A DNA stretch of 64,000 nucleotides, taken from contig CM032123.1 in the NCBI GenBank assembly GCA_018894105.1, positions 22,483,744 to 22,547,743 of the forward strand, given 5' to 3'. The notes under the pieces are model-generated. The model saw only the letters and a list, made by a program, of their open reading frames with translations. It was not told the DNA's origin and did no database searches. Each line of letters begins with the position of its first letter. The stretch's first letter is position 1. Positions 22,048 through 33,902 of this stretch are shown in pieces. The DNA comes from Jacaranda mimosifolia. Lineage: Eukaryota; Streptophyta; Magnoliopsida; Lamiales; Bignoniaceae. The translations under genes were made by a program, and so were the position numbers.

Positions 22048-23157
22048 ATGGGCCAATCGGATAGTAATCCGATGACCTATAAGGAAACTATGTTGGACAT
22101 AGACTCAGAACAATGGATTAACGCCATGAGATCCGAAATGAACTACATATACTCCAACAAAGTATGGACTTTGGTAGATCCACCAAATGGAATAGTTCCC
22201 ATTGGTTGCAAGTGGATCTATAAGCGAGAACTAGAAGTCGATGGAGAGGTAGTGACCTTTAAGGTGCAACTAGTAGCAAAAAGTTACACTCAAAGACTCG
22301 GTATCGATTTTGAGGAAACCTTTTCACCAGACGCACTAAGTCCATTCGGATTCTACTTTCCATAGCCATATATTATGACTATGAGCTATGGAAAATGGAT
22401 GTAAAAATAGCTTTCCTCAATGGAGACATTGAAGAACAAATCTATATGGAGCAACCACAAAGTTTTACATCCAGGGGGAGTAAGCAAAAGGTTTTCAAAC
22501 TCCAGAGATCTATTTATAGACTCAAACGGGCCTCCCAAAGTTGGAACATACATTTTGACAAGACAGTCAAATCGTTTGGCTTTGTAAAAAATGTGTATAA
22601 ACTATATTTGTACATGAAGGCTAGTGGGAGTAGTGTACAGTTTATTATGCTTTATGTCGATGACATCCTTCTCATTAGGAATGTTAGAGTGTACTAAAGC
22701 ATAGTTATCTACTCAATTCTCCATAAAGGATTTGGGAGAAGCGTCCTATATATTAGGAATACGTATCTATAAGGATAGATCGAGGAGGATGCTGGGGCTT
22801 TCCCAAATCTCGTACATTGACAAAATACTAAAGAGGTTTAGTATGGAAGAATCTAATAGGGGATTCCTTCTCATGAGACATGGCATCCGTCTCTCCAAGT
22901 CTATAGCCCCTAAGACTAACGACGAGAGACAAAGAATATCCCACATACCTTATGCCTCCACCATTGGGAGCATAATATATGCCGTTCAATGTACAAGACC
23001 GAATGTGGCACACGCTCTAAGTATTACAAATCGTTTCCAAACTAATCTCCATGAAAGTTATTGGATGGCCGTAAAAGTAATCTTAAAGTACTTGAGAAGG
23101 ACTAAGGATTTATTTTTAGTATACAACAATAGAGAAGGAAACTCGAGGGATTTTTAG
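22048..23157 (+). pseudogene. Reverse transcriptase region of element F
   Basis: It begins around EQWINAMRSEMNYI and KVWTLVDPPNGIVPIGCKWI, the copia reverse transcriptase opening, and continues through DVKIAFLNGDIEEQIYMEQP, RSIYRLKRASQSW and the catalytic LYVDDILL at about 22645-22672, which is intact. A frameshift at about 22330 (PDALSPF instead of the expected PVA.RKSIR) and another near 22697 break the frame. The tail (22732-23157) covers the thumb with EASYILGIRIYKDR and CTRPNVAHAL. The enzyme copies the element RNA into DNA. Confidence 0.9.
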
Positions 23158-23159
23158 AT

Positions 23160-23621
23160 TCGAGTTTCCAACCCAATGTAGATGACCTAAAATCCACTTC
23201 TAGATTCATATTTTACCTCAATGGTAGCGTGGTAAGTTGGAAGAGTTCCAGTCAAGATGCCACGGTTGACTCTACCACAGAGGTAGAATATATTGTGGCT
23301 TCAGAAGTTGCAAAGGAAGATGTTTGGATGAAAAACTTCATTCAAGAGTTGAATGTAGTGCCTAGCATTGTTGAGCCAGTAGTTGCCTTCCGTGATAACA
23401 ACGGGGCGGTAGCGCAAGCTAAAGATCCAAGATCTCATCAGCGATCCAAGCACATATTGAGACGATACCATTTAATCGAGGAGATCATTGATATAGGTGA
23501 TATTCGAGTGGAGAGAGATGCCTCGAAAGAGAATATGGCAAATCCACTGACTAAACCCCTATCGCAAAAGGTCTTTGAAGGACATATTGAGAATATGGGT
23601 CTTAAGACTATGGGGAATTAA
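23160..23621 (+). pseudogene. RNase H region of element F
   Basis: The open frame 23229-23621 reads SWKSSSQDATVDSTTEVEYI, with the catalytic glutamate in TEVEY, then RDNNGAV and the conserved end RSKHILRRYH...VERDASKENMANPLTKPLS. The terminal TMGN and stop lie just before the polypurine tract, as in intact copia elements. The first aspartate-containing segment lies upstream in a separate frame (about 23160-23200), so the domain is frameshifted. It normally degrades the RNA strand during cDNA synthesis. Confidence 0.9.
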
Positions 23622-23625
23622 CTTT

Positions 23626-23640
23626 AGGGCAAGTGGAAGA
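23626..23640 (+). other. Polypurine tract of element F
   Basis: AGGGCAAGTGGAAGA lies one base before the 3' LTR start TGTTGGAA. It is the equivalent of AGGAAAAGTAGGAGA in G (61408-61422). Confidence 0.85.
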
Positions 23641-23641
23641 T

Positions 23642-25881
23642 TGTTGGAATACTGCCCCACAAGCTAATTAGAATGGCGTTGTAAACTATTTCACTTGTGA
23701 TACAATCTTGATTTAATGATATTCTTCATATGGCCATCTTCATCTTATGCTCATTATTACTTTACTGATATTCGATTGAAGCCCTTAGATCACATAAGAC
23801 TATGGGATTTGGTAATGCACTGGGTGGTAATCGTAGAATAAGTCCTACACAGTCGTGATCTAAAATCTTCCAAGTCATAGGATTTTATGAGACAGGGCAT
23901 CTAGGATTCAGATAGAATTACACTAACGATGCATAAATCCAAGGGTTGGATATTGCTCAGTTCCATGATCAATCCCATATGAGATATGGATGCATGTTAG
24001 TAGATGCTTGTAAGAGAATAAGGCACTAAAGGCCCACCCGAAGAATCCATTAGATAGCCGAAGTAGCAAGTTGGTAGTGGCAAGTTCTCCAATTTATGCT
24101 AGTGCATATAATTAGTCCTCAGACATGAGGATCCATCGTAGCCTTGTGTTTGGATCCTCATGCTTTGACTCTTCCTTGGCCACGTAAAAGGTCGTTCGGA
24201 TTAAGGTTGGGTATGAGCTACTTAGACATGTAGGTTTGTGAGATCCAAGATGGAATCCAACTCCTCGTCTTTGTGAAGGGCTAGTGCATCTCCCATATAT
24301 TCTATAATGATCGATTCCAAGAAATCCTTGCGCAAGGTAGTATGAAAATTTGGAAAAGGAGTTTTTCAAAGAAGAGGTAATAAAGTGAAATCGAACATTG
24401 GGATAGAGACATAGAATCGAGGCTATTAAGGAGCCGGCAAATATCTTGCCCTAGGCCTTTTTCAAGAGATAGGAGACAGAAAGGCCAAATTTGCATAGTA
24501 CGTATAGAGCTATAATAGTTCTCCAAAAGCATTCATTTTGGCCAATTAGTTGGGCTCCGTGGGCTTGAGGTTAGAAATCGACCATGGAGATTGAGTGCTC
24601 TTCAATTAATAGAGATCAATTGAATTGAGTTAATTAGTTTAAAATTAAAAGAGTTTAAACTAAAATGAATATATGATATTCAAAAGTCACAAGGAGTTGT
24701 GAGTCCATGTCCAATTAATGGTAGAACCTATCGGGTCACACACAAATGCCAATTGCATTTCCTAATTCATGTTGAAAATTTTCTATGTGTTAGGAAATTC
24801 ACTCCTACTGACCGATTTTGGGGTGACTGAAAATTGAGGTCTTCTTTAGCTTGATTAATTTAATTGTTCAGTTGATCAACTAATTTAAGGAGTTAAATTA
24901 GATCAATAATTAAGAAGTTAATTATTTGGTGTCACATGACCATTAACTGGTCAAGTTAGCTTAAAGAGTTAAGTTAACAATTCTTAGCTTAAAGAGTTAA
25001 GCTAGTTGACTTAATAGTTAAATCAAGGATTAATTAATTAAATTAAATTATTTAATTTAATTAATGAGAGGAATATATTTTGGAGGAAAATTCAAATGAA
25101 AGGTTCATTTAGTGTGGCATTTTAATTAATTTAAAATTAGATTCCAAATGTAATTGAATTGTACACAAAATTCAAATTTAATTTGAATTTGCCAACTTGC
25201 GAGCAAATGGGTGGTCCCTCACCTTGAGGAAGCTGTGATGCCACCTTGACATCACACCTTCCTCTCTCTATATATAGATATAGAGGTGAGAGTGGGCGGC
25301 CACATGAAAATCCATGTGAAGAATTGGATTCCCACATTTTCCCTCTTTCAAGTGTTGCCTCATGAGTTGAAGCTTCACTTCTCTCTTCTTCTCCAACCTC
25401 CAAATCATCCATCTAGCTCTTATTTCTCCTCTCTATCTCCAGCTAATATTGAGGAGAAATTGGAAAAAGCATTGGTGTGTGGATCATATTGATAGAGGCA
25501 AGACAATAGGATTGCTAGCCTTCAGAGATCTACCAATCAGGGTAGTAAGTTGACGAATTTATTCTAGGAGATCCAAAAGGATTTTTGATCTAAAATTTTC
25601 ACAATAGCTTCATCAAAGAGTTGAGAATTGACTAAAATTTTCCAAAGTTTTTGGAGGAGCTGGATCGGGAAAAAGTTGCTCCAAATCCATTGCGCCCCTA
25701 TTTGACAATTTCTGAATTGAAGAAGAGTTCTTCATCCTTCTTTTGGATTTTGCTAATCAAGGTAATTCTCCATCCAAATCTGAGTCTTAAGCATGTTTGA
25801 TCCTTGTTTTCTTGGGAAGCACTAGTTAATTTAAGCTTTTGAAGTTTTTATTATTGGATTCTTGTGTCTCACTTGCCTTCA
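23642..25881 (+). mobile_element. 3' LTR of copia element F
   Basis: This LTR of 2240 bases starts TGTTGGAATACTGCCCC and ends ACTTGCCTTCA. It includes an AT-rich block of short duplicated TTAATTAA/GTTAAGTTA words (about 24840-25060) and a TATA box at 25269. It is similar along its length to the G LTRs at 53284 and 61424. Short frames here (24112-24532, 25137-25492) overlap LTR sequence shared with other copies and are not separate genes. Confidence 0.9.
25269..25277 (+). promoter_or_regulatory. TATA box in F 3' LTR
   Basis: TATATATAG lies about 600 bases before the LTR end. The same site is present at 54883 and 62986 in G and, altered, at about 17218. The conserved spacing to the following GGTGAGAGTGGG-type sequence supports an LTR promoter. 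Confidence 0.5.
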
Positions 25882-27024
25882 CACGCATTACTATGCCCAA
25901 CTTATATATCCAAATATTTTGGCTTGACATTACAATTCTTATCCTGATATTCCATATTTACAATTTGATGCGATTAACTTAACTTACATCAATAATCAAC
26001 TTAATTAATGGTAATTCTCTCCTCATTAACAATTCAAGTCCATATATCGCTTATGAATAAATTTTTATTCTCAATCGTACACCTTACAATTGCATATTTT
26101 GGTCCAATAATGGATATTTCACATCAAAATTAACTTAATAACTTAACTAGATTAAGTTCAAGAATTAGCTTAATCAATCAACTGAAATTTTACCCAATTG
26201 ACCGAATTCGAGGCCAAATTGTCACGCGATGGTAACCCACATGCACCTGGATCATCGTCTCGAACAAGCTAACCTTCAGCCACTGGAGTGCCAGACCGTT
26301 GCCAGAATGAGTTCTGCCGCTGCAAAAAGGTGTGCCATGCTGCGCTGAACAAAATGCTGGTCTAGTGTCATCTCACCGCTTAATTACACCAAAATCGATA
26401 ATCCAGCTGCTGGTTGCCACCACACCTCTTTTTCAAATTACTCCTCCGTCGTCGCCAAAAACTCCAAATTGAAGCTACCAATTACTTCTGCTTGTCGAGC
26501 CTGTTGATTTTCACCCATTGGTTGCCGTCAACAGTCGCCGGCAACATCCTACCCGTCACCACTTGCCTCGCTCCACTTTGGTTTCAAATTTTCGATGCCT
26601 TAGTGGGAGGTTTTCAGTGTTCCTTAGGTAGGTGTGTTCCCCTTGACCTGGAAAAGTTGCTAGTCGGATTTGTCTTGGGTGATCGCCAACGCCAGTGTGA
26701 AATCACCAATAAGAGGGCTACGGGTTAGCATATGAGAATTGAAGAAATTTAAGGGGGTGATTTGCTATTTATATATGCAGTTTCCAAAATTACGAATTAA
26801 CCCCCAAAACTTTTCTCCCAACTTCGTTAAGTCCTCAACTTGTTAATGCCGTATTTTGATCTAGTTGACCCATTTTAATTACAAATTGACCCCCAAAATT
26901 TTCAAGTTCCTTACAATTAAGTCATCTTTATTTATATTTAGAACCCCAAAATTTTGTTAATTTAATATTGTGATTTTTTTCCCGAAATCTTACCTTCTAA
27001 AATGCTAAATTTATGGGTGTTACA
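25882..27024 (-). mobile_element. Truncated 3' LTR of gypsy-like element K
   Basis: It matches the K 5' LTR from about 32795 to 33902 and ends on the plus strand in GGGTGTTACA, which is the LTR start TGTAACACCC on the minus strand. It begins exactly where copia element F ends, so F was inserted in this LTR or a deletion joined the two. A minus-strand TATA (plus TATTTATATA, 26766-26775) is kept. The plus-strand 104-residue frame at 26414-26728 is antisense to the element, lies wholly in the LTR and has a partial counterpart at 33265-33660. Confidence 0.8.
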
Positions 27025-27038
27025 ATCTTCCCCTCTTA
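27025..27038 (-). other. Polypurine tract of element K
   Basis: On the minus strand this reads TAAGAGGGGAAGAT immediately before the LTR start TGTAACACCC, confirming that K is transcribed leftward. Confidence 0.75.
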
Positions 27039-30000
27039 AAAGAATCTGGTCTCTAGATTCTCATTTTTTACTGGAAGAACTTCAATTAATATTGGCATAG
27101 ATATTGGTCTCATTCCTACGCTGCCTTGATCAAATGCTGATTTATCACATTGTCATAATATACTTCATCCAATCCTTAGTGACGTTTATTTCACTAAGAT
27201 TTTCAAAGTCCCTTCTTTCTGGTCTCCCAACATATCCATTATTACTAAGGCGCATGGTGTCACCTTATTTTTCTAGGGTCGACTAGTAATCCCATATTCT
27301 ATGGTTGTATTATCCGTCACCACTTAAAGTTTTTCTTGATTTCCATGATTGAACTTATAGGAAGTAAGTTAAACTATCCCAAAAGAGAGCTTTAAACCTC
27401 TTTGGTGATCCCATAAATTATTGAGCGCTTTATGCTTATTTTCTAATGGAGTAAGCCTTATGCTCATTTCCATATATCATCCCCACACTTAAAAGGTTCT
27501 CCATGAGATCACAAAACCACTACGGCAACAAATGGCTATTGACACCACAAGTTCAAAATTTCATGATATTTACATTAGGGAGTAGCTAAGTTCAAACTTA
27601 ACATGCCCAATTTTTATAACAAATCATATACTTCCATGCAGCTAACTACAGGCTCGCAAAACTATACATACTACATACAGTCATGAAAAATCCATATGTT
27701 GCTCCTTAGATTCCATCTGAAAAATAAGGCCAAGAATATGTGGGATCAAACTTTCTTCTAATGTTCAGAAACTTATATAGGACCTTCAACTACTTGTCTT
27801 TCTTCGTTATCCTTTGGTGCTTATTGGCTCGAGTTCCTAAACTTACTTATTCTCGTTTGTGCACTTCATATTTCAACTTATTTTCGAGGTCAATCACCAG
27901 TTTCTACATCTAAGATCAAAATTTTCATCCTTGTGATACTTATACATACCCTTCATTTGCTTCGCCAACCTTTAAGTACGGTAACCCGCCCTTAGGACTT
28001 AAAGTGTTTGTCAATCCAGTTTGTACCTAATTCATACCTATTGGTACATTTATATTCCTTGAAAATTTCTCTTCCTCTATCTTAGGTGTTCTCTCTATTT
28101 CATTAAAGTAATCACTCTCTCATGAACAATTGTTCTTTTCAAATATAGGCATATCTGACATTTCCTTAGGTTTCCCAAAGAAAGGTAAGGACAGCACCAT
28201 GATTGATTTTCTCTCTAAATCCCAAAACTTCTTCTTTTGTTCATATCAATGATCTTTCTTAGTTGATGTCACTAGGGAGACTACTATATTAGGAGAGGCC
28301 CAGTACAAACCTTTAACATCAATTGGATGAATCCAAGAAATTTTTGTACCTTTAATATATTTTCTAGACATGTTCGATTGCCTATAACCTTAATTCTAAT
28401 AGAATTAATCCCTAATGTTCATGATGTTAAACATGGATGTAGTATAGCAAATTCTTCGATTCTAAGTATTTAAAGGTTTCCACAAGGTCCTTATAGACCA
28501 ATCCTAACAACATTATCTTAAATTATAATGTCTGCACTACAAGTAAAAGACAACTCTTAGCCCAACTTCTCCTCGCGTTTCCCATTCTATAGTATCATTT
28601 CCTTATCTTTGATTTAAATAAACCTCAACACATGCATTAGATTAAATAGCTTATGAGAAAAGAAATCCCAATTCTCAAACTCATTGGGTCGTCGAGCTCT
28701 TACTATTAGTCTACCAATTCTTATCAGTGATACAAGATTCCTCCCAAAAGTAAGCGGATGCTTATTTTCTTAATTCACAGCATTATGTTACTTATTTGAT
28801 CCTTTCAGTGATTGAGAGGTAAAACTCTAGAAATTCCTTAAGACTATCCTTCATATGGTTTCTATTGTATTCCCAAGATTCTAAATCCTCATTTGCGCAT
28901 CAATATGGTATAAGGTCCGCCCTCCTACTGTAATAAGTTTTGTGTCACAAGTCTTCCTGCCTTTGGATCTACTAGCAGGGGAAAATAAAGTCTAGTGTCA
29001 TCTTCGATTCTTTCCACGAGATATTTTTAATTCAAACATCCTTATTGCAATTTTCGAGCATAATTGTTTTTTTCAGTGATGATCACCTATTATGATTTAA
29101 TCGATGTGGATCACCTTCATATTTTAGGATGTTCTGGCGGTGTTGTACCCTGTCGTATTGTAATTTATGGCATTGTCAGACGAGCTCAGGTTTGATATAG
29201 CTAAGATCTCTTAGAACTCATATCAACATATACGGTATACAAGATATAATTTTATTTATATACGACTTATACACGATATTATCACCGTATATATAAATTG
29301 GTGCTTAGTAGTTCTCGAGAATATTTAAACTGTCAATAGACCTAGCCAACATTTAACTCATGATGGCAAAACTTACTAAATTTAATATATCATTGTTATA
29401 ACCAAACGTTCATCATATTCCATTTGCTGAGCTAAACTAATTACTCGTACGCATATATGCGCGCCTTGGCCATCTTTCTAATTAGCACACCTCATGACTC
29501 TTTAGTTTCATTTGTCAATGCTAGGGTGTGCATTACCATTCTCATTCGCACCTTCTATATCTTTAAGTTAGGGGACAACATTCCATTATGACACCGATCA
29601 ATATCCTTTACCCACATTCCTACTTGCCACGATAATAACATCTTTTTCGTCCTTCCTTTTTATTCTTCCAACTCTCATTTAGTTGATTCCCTCGCTCTTA
29701 TCTATTATTTCATGTATTCTAAAACTGGTTATGCCCGTTTCTCTTCAAATTTTTAATATGATTCCATTGTTGCCAATGACCATCTCTAAACTAGTATATC
29801 ATTTAAGCCTCACCATTCAAATTCATCCAATATTAACATATCTATATGACCTTTTAACCATCAAATGCAACTTTTTTCAGGAGAACCCTCAACTTATAAA
29901 TCTAAAATTCAGAAAACACGCCTAATCATGGAATATTTCTCCAAATTTCACCTTTTTCAAAATTCAAAGAGTCCTGTCCCATGCTTGATATCACTAAAAT

Positions 30001-31060
30001 ATCAAATCATATGATGGTTGTTTTGAGAACATACCTTTTTGTCATTGATTATTTTCTTAGTTTCCATAGCCCATGGTCTCAAATTCCTATGATCAAATTG
30101 GGGCACAGTTTTTCTATTTCCCGAAACATTGTTCTTAGTCGTCGTTATCTCTTTATACCATCAAGTTTCATCAAAGAATCGTGCCTTATCAAAATGCTGA
30201 ATTTTGTTCATTGCACCTAATTCCCTTTATGTTGTATCAGTATCCCCTTTTTATCTCATCTTATCCCTTGTCAATATAAACATACCGTTTAGATTTCAAT
30301 AGTATATGTAGGTCATAAATCACTTAACCCTAATACTTATGCATTTCTCAAATGCACTATTACATGCAATAATCATTTTTCCTATATACCCACATAACCA
30401 AATTTTCATTCGTAAGTACGTGGCAAGAATTTGTTTTCCCCAAGGAAATAACCTTATGACCACTACATATCTTCCCAAAATGGCTCTTTGCTTATCAGAT
30501 ACAACTTCCATGAATGTTGCTTGCACCATGTTGATTCCCAAAGTAAATCTTTTCACAGTAAATACAATTTTTTTTCCAACAGGATAATCCATTTATCAAA
30601 TTCAACCCTGACGGATATTGCTCACATAACGCCATAATTTCAAACAACATCATTCTTACCAATACCCATATGTTTATATGCCTGACACACTAGAAAATAA
30701 GAGGTTATACACTGGTTGACCATCCCGGTCATAACCTTTCACTTCCTTAATGTCGAGCATTATCCCAAAAGTTCATATCATATTCAAATCCACATTCAAT
30801 CTTCATATTTCCTGCCCAAAAATTTCACATTCAAAGAATCATATCCTGACATAGCTCTGTATTCTTTTAATTCAAGTATACACATCCAAAGCATTTCCAA
30901 ATCAAGCTTATTCCCTATAATCCAAGAATTCCATTATGTTTTCCCTTTACCTAAGAGTTTATATCCTAGATGATTTCCAGTTCAACTTCAATCTCTAGTA
31001 ACCCATCGATTTTAGTTACAAAAATCATTCCTATATTAACCTAGGGCATCGAAAACCTAG
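27039..31060 (-). mobile_element. Internal region of gypsy-like element K
   Basis: About 4 kb lies between polypurine tract and primer site. The part next to the primer (about 29560-31060) aligns with the leaders of J and H. In the remainder I could not recognise gag, protease, reverse transcriptase, RNase H or integrase on either strand. A lysine/glutamate-rich stretch on the minus strand near 27855-27901 (LVIDLENKLKYEV) could be a coiled-coil Gag remnant, but this is weak. K looks like a non-autonomous or heavily decayed element. Short plus-strand frames (27104-27286, 29683-30973) show no known domain. Confidence 0.55.
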
Positions 31061-31072
31061 ACTTTGATGCCA
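31061..31072 (-). other. Primer binding site of element K
   Basis: The minus strand reads TGGCATCAAAGT, a decayed form of TGGTATCAGAGC, four bases from the LTR end (plus TGTAGCACCC at 31077). The substitutions suggest an old copy. Confidence 0.75.
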
Positions 31073-31076
31073 CCTC

Positions 31077-33902
31077 TGTAGCACCCGGGTTGGGAGTAGC
31101 CCTTGAGCTAAGGTGCTGCCAACCAAGCCTAAGATATAATTTTAAAGATAACTAGAGAAATGAAAATTTAACAAAACTCAAAGAATGGCAACTCACACTA
31201 AACCCAAAAGATTGCTTCATAGAGCACGATATGTACACACCAGGTGTCTTTAGTTCGAATACAAACATTCACACAACATCTCCAAGTTAAACATCTTGAT
31301 TAGGTATAGTCTATATGTACGATCATAGCACCTAATCTATTACAAAACAAGTCTTTCCTCGGGCACGTCTCGAGCCCTTAACTTTCTTCTAGTCCTATTT
31401 GGAAAGAGAATTAAAGATAGTAAAAAGGGGTAAGTCCTAAGGATTTAGTGAGAGAAAAGAAAACAATAGTACTCAAGGAAAAGCTATCAGGATGCAGCAA
31501 TTAGTAAACAAATTTAGCAACAAGCAAGACTCCACAATACGAAGCAATAATGTAACATAGTGATACTAAATTCAATAGGCTATTGGCCATTCCGACCTTA
31601 TTATTTCCAAATCAAGATGTGATCGCTAGTATAGGACACAGGTATAACATAAACAAGATTTCTTTATCGCTTCACTGCTCGAGCGCTTGGCTCATTGTAT
31701 AACAACTTATCATGTGGCATGGCTGGCCGCATGCCAGATCCCATGACTGACAGTTAACAACCTCCACCTACCTGTCAGTCGGGATCGTAATTGGGTACTA
31801 GCTGGAATATCCGACATCGTCGATCCGTTCCGCCTAACTGCTTTTTCAGACCTAGCCCCGGGCTCAACTTCCCATGGCGTCCCTTTGGGCGGTAACTTCT
31901 CAAGGGCGTCCCCATGGGTGGATAAGACATAATGCAAACAGATAAGAATTTAACATTTAACGCCATGAACATGTATATAACGGGGTACAGGACTAGAACA
32001 ACAATGTATACAGTACACCAGCTGGCAAGGCTACTCTAGGATCACAAGGAAAGTCAACACAGAAAATACGGCAGAATATTAGATTGGTAAGATCTCTTTA
32101 AATAGCAAACACATTCTTAAGAAGCTAATAATAAACACAGAGTTAGACGGCAAGGCTATGGGGTACAATGGATAGGAATCCAATAGCAATAACTGGGTTT
32201 CTGGGCACCAGAATGTGTACAACTTAATTTGATATTGAACACAAGGAATACAGGCATCGGGAAACTTTCACTTCCCAGAAGAAAAGAAGGCCAAACCCTC
32301 GCCTTAATTTCTACTAAAAGCGCTATCCTCGTCCTACTACCCTATAAACCCTAGTTCCTCATCACCTATTCCTATAGAATATATTTAAATGTCAAAATGC
32401 TTGTTTAAACCTTTAAATGATAATTAAACCATTTATGTTCTACTATCCATTATTACTTATTACGAGGCACATCTACCTAACCGAGGTTCTCATCCCTTTT
32501 CGGATATGGTATCTTAGGCTAAAATATTTAGATTATCTAAATTATTCTAACCAAATTATCATGCTATTGTCGCTATAGTATTAACCAGGGGTTTATTTGT
32601 TCCATGTCACTGGTCTTTTCTTTAATTAATAGCCTCAAGCTCTTGTATAATAATTCAACTAAATTGAAAAGAATTGTCATATTCCATTGACAATTAATCC
32701 TTGCAACGTTACTCAAAGTTAGGCCTATTTTTTTACTGATTATCTTAATTTATGATATTTAAGTTTTAATTAAAAGCTCGGGCTCACATATCATTGTACC
32801 CAACTTATATATCCAAATATTTCAGCTTGACATTACAAATCTTATCCTGATAGTTCATATTTACAATTTGATGCGATTAACTTAACTTACATTCGTAATC
32901 AGCTTAATTAACGGTAATTCTCCCCTCATTAACAATTCAAGTCCACATATCGCTTATGGATAAATTTTATGCTCAATCATACACCCTACAATTGCATATT
33001 TCGGTCCAATAATGAATATTTCACATTAAAATTAACTTAATAATTTAAGTAGATTAAATTCAAGAATTAACTTAATCGATCAATCAAAATTTTACCCAAT
33101 TGATATAATCCAAGGCCAAATTGTTGCGTGATAGTAGCCCGCATGCACCCGTATACTCATCTCGAACAAGTTAACCTGCAGCCACCGGAGCGCTGTCACT
33201 GTGCGTTGCTGCTAGAACTGAGTTCTACTGTCACCAAAATGTACGCCTTGTTGCACTGAACAAAATGCCCCAATCAATTTCTCGTTCCAGTATCGTCTCG
33301 CTGCTTAATTTCACCAAAATTGACAGTCCCGCCGCTGGCTACGACTACATCTTTTTTTCAAATTACTCCTCCCCTGTCGCCGGAAACTCCAAATTGAAGC
33401 TACCAATTGCTTCTACTCATCGAGCCCGTCGATTTTCACCCATTGGTCATCGTCAACAGTCGCCGGAAGCATCCTGCTCATCACCACCCACCATCGCTCC
33501 ACTTTGGTTTCAAATTTCCAACACCTTGGTGTTCGGTTTTGAGTGTTTCTGGGGTGGATGTGTTCGTCGTGACCTAGAGAAGTTGTTGGTCGGATTTTTT
33601 TGGGTGATCGCCAACCCCAATGTGAAATCACCTGTGAGAGGGCTACAGGTTAGCATGTGAGAATTGAAGAAATTTAAGGGGGTGATTTGCTATTTATATA
33701 TGCAGTTTCCAAAATTGCGAATTGACCCCCAAAACTTTTCTCCTAGCTTCGATTAAGTTCTCAACTTGTTAATGCCTCATTTTGACCCAATTGACCCATT
33801 TTAATTATAGATTGACCCCCAAAAAATTTTCATTTTAATATTGTGATTTTTTATTTTTTTTGAAATCTTACCTTCTAAAATGCTAAATGTAGGGGTGTTG
33901 CA
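31077..33902 (-). mobile_element. 5' LTR of gypsy-like element K
   Basis: Complete LTR of 2826 bases. On the minus strand it starts TGCAACACCCC (33902 leftward) and ends AACCCGGGTGCTACA. It aligns with both halves of the J LTR and with the truncated K 3' LTR. A minus-strand TATA lies at 33691-33700. The minus-strand frames at 31710-31972 and the plus-strand frame at 33265-33660 show no recognisable domain and have counterparts in the other LTR copies, so I do not call them genes. Confidence 0.85.
33691..33700 (-). promoter_or_regulatory. TATA box in K 5' LTR
   Basis: The minus strand reads TATATAAATA, about 200 bases into the LTR, and is conserved at 26766-26775 in the other LTR of K. It is the probable promoter of the leftward transcript. 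Confidence 0.55.

Noticed and set aside
33265..33660. 131-codon plus-strand frame inside the K LTR, with a related frame at 26414-26728
   Set aside because: Both are in corresponding positions of LTR copies, antisense to the element, differ in frame and length, and show no known domain.
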